NCBI GenBank assembly: GCA_019915135.1
Contig: JAHLMK010000013.1
Coordinates: 992,001-1,056,000 of the forward strand
Reading direction: 5' to 3'
DNA: 64,000 nucleotides
Source: Strobilurus pachycystidiatus
Taxonomy: Eukaryota > Basidiomycota > Agaricomycetes > Agaricales > Physalacriaceae
A program made the translations under genes and the position numbers. The notes beneath the pieces are model-generated. The model made no database searches, had not been told where the DNA came from, and saw only the letters and a list, made by a program, of their open reading frames with translations. Shown one piece after another: positions 55,383 to 64,000 of this stretch (the first letter of the stretch is position 1; each line of letters begins with the position of its first letter).

Positions 55383-57048
55383 TCACTGCTTGACTTTTGG
55401 TAAGCTAAACGACACTCTCAATCCCATAATCATGAGAACCAGAAAGACGATGTACACTCCAAACCCTCCCGCCACATTCTTCTGCAACGTTATCGAGAAC
55501 AGCGACGATGCACCCGAGGGCGCAAACCCCTTTAATCCCGAATTCGCGAACTGCACCAAACCATTCGTCGATCCCAGCGTCTCGCGACTGGTAGCGGACT
55601 GGATCACCAGCACATGCACCGCTGCATACGCAGTGTAGATCACCAAGTTGAGAGACATATGCATGCCCAGGAGTGTTATCACCCGCCAGTCAATGTACCC
55701 CGCTTGCCGAGCAAAGTACGCCTCGAACGAGAATGCGAAGAAGCTCGCTGTGAGGCATCCGAAGGAGAGAATGAAGGCGCGACGAGGACCAAGACGGCGG
55801 AGCAGGTAGGTTGTGATGAAGATCTGTAGAACAGCATTCGTAGTGCCCCATGCGAACATGATCCAGCCGATGTCGTAGGGACTGAGACCGAGGCCACCTA
55901 CGGAGATGGAGGTTGAAAACATCAATGGCATGAGGACTTCGTAGGATGTGGATGTGAAGGTGAAGAAGCAGTAGGCGAGCATGATGCGCAAGATCTTTTT
56001 GTTTGCGACCTCGAGAAGTGAGGGCATATTCGGGGATGCAGTGGGAGCCGAAGCTTCTTCAGTTGTCCGAGTCGCACCATAGTCGGTGTCTGGCGCGTTA
56101 TGAAGAAGCCGCGCGATCTCCTTCTTCGACTTTCCTACGGTGGGATGTGTCTAGACGGTTGTGAGTCGAGGCAAAGGATGAGAAGATATCCCATATACCT
56201 CTTTCAACGAAACGAGACACACAATAAAGATGAGAAACGCGAACAAGCCCGAAATACCGCACGGTAGCAAATATGGGTGGTTGTTGAACGGAGGTAGCCG
56301 CTCGAATACAGACCATCGCTCTTTTGGATTCGCCAATAGGCCGCCGATGATGGGTCTACAATGGATCATAAGACTCGGATCGCACACGGAAATCCGTTCG
56401 GAGGCGCATGACATACCCTGTCGTCGACCCAAGACCCCATATAAACGGGATGACGGCAAAGACATCCCCGATGTTCGTCGAGTCGGTCAGCTGTCGAGAG
56501 ATGAGGGGAACTATAAAACCACTGAGAAGCGACCCACTTCGCCTATGACGGTTTTTGTAACACCTACAGATTGACTGAGTTCAATAGTGCGTCGACATGT
56601 TCGGCGCTTACCTATATTCCCATTGAAGATACCTTGTAGGGATCGAAACAGCACCAAAAGCCAGAAATTGCTGGACAGCCCAAACCCGATCATGGACAGA
56701 GCGAGTCCCAGTGGACCTAGAAGGAGTACAGGTCTTCGACCAAATTTATCAGCGGCGAGGCCCCAGTGGTATACGCTCAGACATTCAGCGATGAAGAATG
56801 CGGATTCCTGTGATTGCGTGAAGAAATTGACTAGACCAAGTCAAGGAACTTACGATAAGCCCAGCGTAGTAACCTGTCTTCGTCTCGTCGCCCCCCGTTA
56901 TCCCAGTCCGTCGCACAAACTCGGGCGCGAATGGGTAGATGACAGTCGATGTGATGGGCTCCGCCAATTGGATGAGGAAGATGAGCAGTATCTGGAACTT
57001 GGGCAGTGGGGTCCGTACTATCGTCGTGGCTGCTTGTATCGCTGTCAT
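55383..57048 (-). CDS. MFS transporter, zinc-induced-facilitator-like (tandem copy 2)
   Basis: Starts at ATG 57048 (MTAIQAATTIVRTPLPKF) and ends at 55383. It is a close paralogue of the gene at 53304-54994 over its full length, in the same direction and with the same intron pattern: QLAEPITSTVIYPFAPEFVR, GYYAGLI, ESAFFIAECLSVYHWGLAADKFGRRP, FRSLQGIFNGNIGV, PIIGGLLANPKERW, VLMPLMFSTSISVGGLGLS and LGSTNGLVQFANSGLKGFAPS. The pair arose by tandem duplication. Differences are concentrated in the central loop (THPTVGKSKKEIARLLHNAPD against THPTLGNAKREAASAPLLNH) and the N-terminus. Substrate unknown, as for its neighbour. Confidence 0.88.
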
Positions 57049-57877
57049 CGTTGGAGAAGAAAGGGAGAGCGTCAATTATGTGCAACTCAGTCTTATATCA
57101 CGCGCATTGTCGACTGGAATTCGCACACTATCTACAATCAATCAGTATAAGTACTGTCTGTCGGAAGCAAGTTGAACCTGACTTGCCTTTCATTTGAACG
57201 GCATGGCGTTATAACAATATCAATGTGTGTCGTCTTGATGGACATGGGGAGAACATGAGATGGACAATAACCCCCGGGCACGCTGCACTTCTCCCTCGAT
57301 GAGGCAGAGACTCGAGAAGTTGAGCGTTAAAGAACGAGAGGTCATTGGGCACGCTGCACTTCGAGTCGCGCGAAGCGCATTGTCGACTACCATCGCTTTT
57401 TTCATGATCTGAGATAGCGGGAAGTTTCGCGGATGATTCCTAGATGGAGAGACATGGCATTGACACGGTGGCATGTTTACGTCTTGTTCTCTCGGTCCCT
57501 TTCAAGGCTTCGAATCGCGTCCAATACGCGTCTAAGAAAAGTCACGGTGATAACAAGGCCAGCATCACTCTCGGAGAACCACCTTTCGGTGTGGTGGGGT
57601 TCAAGGCAACAACAGTTGCGGCTAACTTGCGGTGAGCTGTACGACATTAGCAAACGGCACACCTCGAGTGGTGAGGACATGATTATCAATGTGTCACTGT
57701 CAGATACGGCCGACAATGGCCATGATGTGCACTCAAATCATGCAGGAAGATTCAGAACTTCAATACTTATTCTTTTCTTACAGCCTTGACCAGTCTCCTC
57801 CTAGTGCCTTTCTCTACATCTCTGGAGTTTAGTGACGGCAGTTTATCTGGGAGGCAAGTGGCTAACCTTTAGACTCC
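57049..57877. other. Intergenic
   Basis: No supported gene. A plus-strand frame at 57433-57789 has no motif. GGGCACGCTGCACTTC occurs twice (57275 and 57347). Confidence 0.45.
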
Positions 57878-58965
57878 CTACTCGTCACCGACGGCGCCTG
57901 GCTGTCCTGGACTGCCAGCCGCCTTCCAAGCAGCTAATACCAGCTCGATGACATCGTCGACCCCGGTGCCTTGCTTGACACTAGTGAAGACAGTCGGGCC
58001 ATCGCCTCGCATCTGCTTGGAGTCGCGTTCCATAACCTCGAGAGAAGCACCCACATATGGTGCAAGGTCGATCTGGACATAGATGTGAGACTGACTGAAA
58101 GGTAGATCGTCTTCAACAGACCTTGTTTATGACCAATAGGTCGGACTGCGAGATGCCAGGTCCGCCTTTGCGCGGAATTTTATCGCCACCCTACATACAT
58201 GGTTCCGTCAACAAGACCGTCAGATGAGACAGCGACAGCCGCAGGGCTTACAGAGACGTCAATGACATAGATGATATAGTCCGCGAGCTCTCGAGAGTAG
58301 TTTGCGGCAAGGTTATCGCCACCGCTCTCCACCAGGAGTATCTGGCAGCCGAACTTGGCTTGCAACGTCTCGAGCGCACCCATGTTGGCGCTGATATCCT
58401 CACGGATGGCCGCATGCGGGCAGCCACCCGTTTCAATTGCGAGGATGCGCGAGGCGGGCAGGGCTTTATTCTTGATGAGGAACTCTTGGTCTTCCCGAGT
58501 AAAGATGTCGTTCGTCACAGTGCCTGTACATATTCACGTGTCAGTGAGCGAGGCAGAAGCGAAGACCGTCAAGTACCCAAGTTGTATACTTTCCGCAATT
58601 TTTGGCATAACGCCAGCGTGAGCGCCGTCTTGCCAGAGCCTACTGGACTGGATCCGACGCGTCAGGAAGTGACGTCTGGATAGACATGGGGATTGCGTAC
58701 CCTCCGATACCGATGGTGAAGCCGCGTTCTTCAAAGTTTCGCCCGGAGTAGTCAGGCATATCGCGATCGGAGTACTTGCCTGACAGGCCATTGAGATGGG
58801 AGCAGCTTCTTAGGCGGAGTGTGGCGTACCAGCGTCGTTATAGTGCTCATGGGTGTGTCCATGCTCACCTCCGTGGTCGTGCGAGTGCGACGCATCATCG
58901 TGTGAGTGCGCATGAGCAGGGGCGGTAGCAGCAGACGACAAACTGTTGATAAATGGTACGTTCAT
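57878..58965 (-). CDS. ureG: Urease accessory protein UreG
   Basis: From ATG 58965 to the TAG at 57878, in six exons. The N-terminus is rich in histidine ([29 protein letters not shown]), as in eukaryotic UreG, and can hold nickel. The GTPase core has the P-loop [11 protein letters not shown], the [12 protein letters not shown] segment, the metal-site motif [13 protein letters not shown] (Cys-Pro-His), [13 protein letters not shown], and the guanine-specificity motif [12 protein letters not shown]. The C-terminus [21 protein letters not shown] is typical. UreG hydrolyses GTP to deliver nickel to apo-urease within the UreD-UreF-UreG complex in the cytosol. No urease or other accessory gene is in the window, which is usual for fungi, where these genes are scattered. 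Confidence 0.96.
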
Positions 58966-60456
58966 GATGGGCGTTGATTAGAAGTCTTGTTATCTTATCT
59001 CGATCGAACACATGGATCGAGTCGAGGCCTACACGTGGTTATCTCCGCCATGACTCTTCTTGAACTTGAAGTTCTTCTTCTGGCTTGCACTCGGCCAAGT
59101 ACGCGATCAGTACGCGTGTAAACCGGCATTCTGCCTGTCTCTGTTGACCAAGACTTGCCTGACAACAATGTCTGCTGGTACATAAGGTCCCGACCTGTCC
59201 CGACCGGATGTGAAGCGGCGTTTCCAGGGCATCCCAGTCTTGAATTCATCAGTCCCATCAGCAATCGGCTACACGGAATATGACCTTGCTTATATCGACT
59301 CTTCTCGTCACCGATTTTCTCAAATGGCAATGACTTCCTTGCCCTGTGGCAAATATCCCTAGACGCCCCAACTTGCCGCCTGCAGAACTGTCTGGGAGCT
59401 CGAAGTCGAGGAAGCGCACCGTCTCCACATTACGGGACCGCATATTTACATGTGGCACTGGTTCGAAGTCGAGAGCCTCAGCTTAATGAACGTTTGTCGT
59501 AACCCCAGCCTCCCCACAGGGTACCCTAGCAGCTAAACTGGTGGCCTACAGCGCGATTCACGTCTGGAAAGCTTCGCATCGAAATGACGTTCTCCGTACT
59601 CGACGCGGGTCTTCGGTAATCATCCCCACTACCTGCCCACTGCAGACAAGGTTTATGCACCGTGCTGCTGGCACCGTCTAGATCCAAGAGTCAGCTCTAC
59701 TGTCGTTTTCAGCTTCGATTAATACCGGCTTCAACGTAGCATCCGAGGTTGCCTAGCCAAATCGGAAGCTTTGACCTTATTCTGGCACTGAAGCGCAATA
59801 CGCCACTTTCTTCGAGATGGATAGAGATACGATAATGAAGGACTGCTATTTGTCTCTACATTCATTCGAGCTCTAGGGCTAGAGATGGTACATTTCTAAA
59901 AATTCAAACGTTATCAACGCTCCTGCAATGCCCCCACGACAGTGGTATGTTCCAGCCCTTGCCATTCATTCGGACATCCTTTCATGGCAACGCTATGTCC
60001 GAACCCCATAGAATAACGTGTCGTGAGTCCGTGTCAACTCCGTGCACACAACGTTTTGTGCCGTCGTGTTCGGCGGAATCTCGCGGACCATGCCTTGCAG
60101 ATGCCACATTGTGGCTGTGATGGCGCAGATATCAATGTAAATTTTATGATGGGCAATATAGACGAAGGTGAAGTGAGGGAAAGACGAGGCAAGGCAACGT
60201 TTTAGGGTTGGGAAAAGGGATTTGGAGGATTTCATGAGCTTGTAGACAGGCACAGGCGAGGGCACAAGTGAGCAAATGCGCTTACTAAATGGGGTTCCTG
60301 GCGACTATGAAATCGAAGAGCTGCCCGATTGGGCCTCTCCATCTTCTCTTCCTCCTACCTCCACTTTCCCGTTCACTTCTCATAAAAGCACGCCTCTGCT
60401 TCAACGAGTGCATCGCATTCCCTTTCCTCACGCTCCCTTTCCTCCCCTCCTCCACC
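58966..60456. other. Long intergenic region
   Basis: No supported gene in 1.5 kb. The frames at 58995-59330 and 59993-60265 (-) show no motif. The right end is the promoter of the DUF1996 gene (CATAAAAG near 60380). Confidence 0.45.
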
Positions 60457-62733
60457 ATGAAGTCGGCTCTCTTTTTCGCGGCGCTCTCGGCGTCCACTGC
60501 GAATGCGTACTGGTTGATGGGTGTCGGTGCGTGGAAACGCCAGGCAATAGTGTCTTCCTCTTACACTCCTTCTAGGCACACTCTTCGAGACTCCCCAGCG
60601 TCTTGACCCTATCATCTCGCCTGGCGGTGTTTCTGGGCACACCCACAAGGGTATGTTGGAAGTGCGCCGTCTAAGCGGGGGCAACCGATTGACCGTCTTC
60701 TAGTCCTTGGCGGTAGCAACTTTGGGCCCTCAGTCAACACCGCTCAACTGCGCGCAAGTGAGTGCACCACCACCCCCGTCAAGGAGGACAAGTCATCATA
60801 CTGGCTCCCTGTTCGTGGTCACATTGGGTCCTGTATCTCTCCTGATACTAATCTTATCTCATACGCAGCAATTCTACTTTCAGTGCGTTCAGGCCACCTT
60901 TTCTCGGTCATTGCTCATTGCGTTGCAGATGGGCTAATGGCTCTTTCACTGACGTCGGCGGTGGTGCTGTGATGTAAGCCCGTAATTTTCTGATCCCACA
61001 CTCATCAGCTCACGATATTTTAGCTGTATGTTTTCATTGGGTGACTTTTGATCCCGTCTAACTCCGCTGACAGACTACTTGTTCAACGACACAGTTGGCG
61101 CAACGACACCGTTCCCTGATGACGTTAGTGACACCGCTCTATTCAATAGACCGCTTAATTGACGCTATCGTTCACAGTTCCGCATGATTTCTGGTACAAA
61201 TGGCTTTTCTTTGGCGAGGTGATACAAACCCTGACCGGATTCATTTCAGGAAACCCGTACTTGCGATCTTATGACGCGTCGTCTTACGCCCAGCAGGCTG
61301 TTACCTTCTTGTGCCTCAACTACTCCCCGGGAGCCAGCACGTCGCGCCACAACGAGATCCCGAGCATTAGCTGCCCCGACGGAATTCGCGCTCAGCTTGT
61401 ACGCGATTCATTATCTTCGAATGGCTAATCTAATCCATCTTCCCATCCAAGAACTTCCCCAGCTGTTGGGACGGTGTCAACACAGACTCGACTGACCACA
61501 AATCTCACGTCGCTTTCCGCTCAGGTGGCCCCGACACTGGTGACTGTCTTGATCCCAAGTTTCCCGTGTCCATCCCACGCATTTTCATTGAGGTATTTTG
61601 TGTATGATCCTTCGATAGGAAACCGACCTCAAACATGTCTCCTCACAGATCTACTGGGGTACTCAGGATTTCCAGCAACACTACAGCCAGGCCAAGAACC
61701 CCTCCCAGCCATTCGTGTACGTCTTCGACTGATCTCTAATACATGTTATCTTACCTTCATTCAGCTTGTCCAGCGGTGACGCTACTGGATACGGACACCA
61801 CGGAGGTAAAGCGGGCCATTTTTCGAATGTTGGTACCTGTACCTAATCTTCGCAGATTTCATTAATGGCTGGGATACCGCTACCCTCAAGAAAGCTGTCG
61901 ATGGTTGCCACTGCAGTACGTGCCTATTAGTTCGGATGAGTCGACATACTCTGATCTTAGGACACAGACATCTACGGTGATCCGACCTGTTGCGCCGCTG
62001 CTGGAATCTTCACTTACGACACGAAATCGACCTGCCAGAAGACGAGCATGGTTGATGAGAGGAGTACGGTTTTTGCTCCTATCACGGAAGACGAATGTAC
62101 TGACCTTTGTTGACAGCCACTGGCATGCTTAACAAGCTCCCCGGCAACAACCCCGTCACGGGTCTGGGTGCCAACGCTATTCCCGCCACCAGCTTGACAG
62201 AGCCTGATTTCTTGGACCCGGTCTACGTCTACACTAACGGCGTTTACCCCACTGGCGACTACACGGGCGTTTCTGGTGGCGCCACCCCCACCGCCACTTC
62301 TTCGGCCGCGGAAGAGTCCTCTACTGCCAGCTCTGCTGATGAATCCGCCGCACCCTCTAGCGCGGGTGGTGTACTCGTTGTGCACCACACTAGCAGCGCC
62401 GCTGCCGGAACCACTTCTGCTGCTGCCACATCCGCGGCTGAGGTCACTCACGCCACCACCAAGTCCACCGCTACCGCCAAGACCACTTCATCTCCCGAAA
62501 CCGATCCTTCGTCCGATGCAGGCGAGGCCGCATCCTCCACTTCCGAGTCTGAACCCGAGGAGACTGGCGAATGCGGCTCGAACGGTACTGGGCACGGCCA
62601 CGGGCCCCACCATGGCGACCACCACGGCGACCACCACGGCGCTCACTACGGCGCTCACCATGGCCGTCGTGAGAGCCAGCGTTCCCGCCGTATTCATCGT
62701 CGCCACTTGGATTACTCCATGGACACCTTTTAG
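60457..62733 (+). CDS. Secreted DUF1996 protein with Ser/Thr linker and His-rich tail
   Basis: A signal peptide (MKSALFFAALSASTANA) is followed at once by the DUF1996 start YWLMGVGTLFETPQRLDPIISPGGVSGHTHKVLGGSNF. Further landmarks are SECTTTPVKEDKSSYWLP, QFYFQWANGSFTDVGGGAVIYYLFND, FLCLNYSPG, NFPSCWDGVNTDSTDHKSHVAFRSGG, CLDPKFPVSIPRIFIE and DFINGWD. The domain is cut by about 13 introns. A Ser/Thr/Ala linker (about 120 residues, likely O-glycosylated) leads to a His/Gly segment (GHGHGPHHGDHHGDHHGAHY) and a basic end. The function of DUF1996 is not established; the invariant HTH and DHKSHVAFR histidines suggest a metal site. One exon appears to be only two bases long (61024-61025). The protein is probably extracellular or wall-bound. 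Confidence 0.88.
61024..61025 (+). other. Putative 2-nt microexon of the DUF1996 gene
   Basis: The exon ending at 60973 leaves AT; the next clear exon starts at 61074 with ACTACTTG. Joining them directly breaks the frame. CT at 61024-61025, between the acceptor TTTTAG and the donor GTATGT, restores it as ATC-TAC-TAC (IYY), giving introns of 50 and 48 nt. Confidence 0.6.
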
Positions 62734-63489
62734 GTGAACCTGATACATCCATCCTCGTTTGCCTCTCGGATCCACCCCTCGCGCTCTCAAACCTGATATC
62801 TTTTTATGATGTATATTGTTATTCCCGTTACGTCTCTCCTGTCTCTTGTCTCTCTCCTCGACTATGCTTAGAGAGCATACTTAACCGCCTCCCTTCCTTA
62901 TTACGTGGAACGTGAATGTGGCGAAGGGAAATGTGCGGTGCTGGTCTACTTACTGATTTACACACATGGTTTTTTTGTTGGGTTTAGAATTCGGTAGATC
63001 TGAATGAATACAAATGTGCAATCTTTTCATCGCGAGGGATCTACACGCCTACTGCAATTGTGCGGAAGTGTCATGATAGCGAACAGTGGGTGGGTCAGGA
63101 AGACACCCTGATTGGAATCTGACGCGTTCATTACCGTTACGGCTTACTTTAGCTCGCATTGGTTATATGCCGAATGATACATGTCTTTCCCAGGGCGCCG
63201 GACGTCGTACTTCATCTTGACATCCGAGTATCGTGTCCATCTTTACTGCGACCTTTGGTACTTAATAGATACGTTGGGGACTCCTTGCAATTCCTCCCGT
63301 TCCTCGGTCCCATCCATGTTCGCCAGATCCTCAGAGCCTTTGCCCCCGCCCCTTCTGGAGCTTATCGCCAACCCATCCGCTGTCGAGACGCGCTTCCCTC
63401 CATGGCCTGTCCGTCCAGATACTTGGCGCATATCACATGTCAAACCTCCAGCTCGGCGGTGCCCATCATCATGGATGATGTTCACATGT
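62734..63489. other. Intergenic
   Basis: 3' region of the DUF1996 gene, then the presumed promoter of the last gene. Nothing else recognised. Confidence 0.45.
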
Positions 63490-64000
63490 ATGAGCGCCCC
63501 CAGCCCCCAACGCCGTCCTGAGCCTGGGCGCGACACCCCACTCGCGGCGTTCTACCGCATATACCAATTCCTCATCGCCGATTCCAAGTTCTCCGTTCGG
63601 CTGCGGGACGAGCTAGAGTATTTCTGTAGGGGGCACCCTGGGTGCCAGTGGGCTGTTTGTGATATTCCTGATCCGAGGAAGGGGGCTAACGTTGATGAAG
63701 CGACGTACGCGGCGATGGCGGGGCTGACGCGGTTGATGTGTGCGTGGTTCAATCGGACGCGGAGGATTGTCCCTAGGGCGGTCACGGTTGTTGTGGATTT
63801 GGAACAGAGCAGGTTTCTTCAGAGGAAGAGAAGTGATCTCACGGTGGGAAAGAGTGGTACGTGCGAGTGGGAGACGGAGCCGGCTTGGGCGGGGAAGGTG
63901 AAGCCGTTGAGGGAGGTTGTGTACGTACCGGATGCCGAAGGGAATTTTGTGGGAGATAAGGGTAGGGATGAGAAGGCGCCGGGACCGGGGGCGTGTAGGA
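63490..64000 (+). CDS. Unrecognised protein, 5' part, runs off the window
   Basis: An uninterrupted frame from the ATG at 63490 to the window end (170 codons so far). It begins with a Pro/Arg-rich lead (MSAPSPQRRPEPGRDTPLAA), then FYRIYQFLIADSKFSVRLRDELEYFCRGHPGCQWAVCDIPDP and a possible helical segment YAAMAGLTRLMCAWFNRTRRIVPRAVTVVVDLEQS. High GC at third positions agrees with coding. I do not recognise the family; the two cysteine-containing segments are the only notable residues. Introns further on are possible. Confidence 0.55.
   Translation, partial: MSAPSPQRRPEPGRDTPLAAFYRIYQFLIADSKFSVRLRDELEYFCRGHPGCQWAVCDIPDPRKGANVDEATYAAMAGLTRLMCAWFNRTRRIVPRAVTVVVDLEQSRFLQRKRSDLTVGKSGTCEWETEPAWAGKVKPLREVVYVPDAEGNFVGDKGRDEKAPGPGACR

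Overview
This window reads as nuclear DNA of a filamentous basidiomycete, probably a wood-decaying agaricomycete. Genes are split by many 45-65 nt GT-AG introns with CTNAC-type branch sites. tRNA genes carry introns, and the gene content is typical of such fungi: a GH7 cellobiohydrolase with a CBM1, a DUF6534 seven-helix protein, a P450, a PDR-type ABC transporter, a DUF1996 protein and small secreted proteins. The taxonomic guess is inference; no marker gene is present. Most gene models below were rebuilt by hand from splice signals and codon phase, and the stated exons keep frame to a single stop.

Layout. 1-5.3 kb: the 3' end of an adenylate-forming (AMP-binding) gene that stops after its A domain, a DUF6534 membrane protein and a complete P450 (minus strand). 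7.1-13.3 kb: a three-repeat Myb-like regulator, a GH7-CBM1 cellobiohydrolase and, facing it tail to tail, an MFS sugar porter, a plausible lignocellulose-use neighbourhood. 13.6-20.1 kb: two tRNA-Lys genes around a 3.4-kb element bounded by identical 251-bp inverted repeats, a zinc-finger fragment and a frameshifted secreted-protein gene. 20.0-24.7 kb and 46.0-51.05 kb are the arms of a large inverted duplication (tRNA-Lys, Hsp20 and an unrecognised large membrane protein, in mirrored order). Both Hsp20 copies look intact, but both membrane-protein copies are broken, by different lesions.

Between the arms (26.2-43.8 kb) lie a tiny secreted-peptide gene, a 24-exon PDR/ABCG transporter, a secreted amidase-signature enzyme, a secreted protein of unknown function, a GH78-like rhamnosidase and copies of a degenerate ~1-kb dispersed repeat.

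51.1-64 kb: a 426-bp mariner-type MITE beside the third tRNA-Lys; an aspartate-rich secreted protein with TGDD repeats and a His/Cys cluster; two tandem MFS transporters of the zinc-induced-facilitator-like type; the urease nickel chaperone UreG; a DUF1996 secreted protein with a His-rich tail and an apparent 2-nt microexon; and the start of an unrecognised gene running off the window. The run of His-rich and metal-linked proteins from 51.8 to 62.7 kb is suggestive of metal handling but not proven to be a functional unit.
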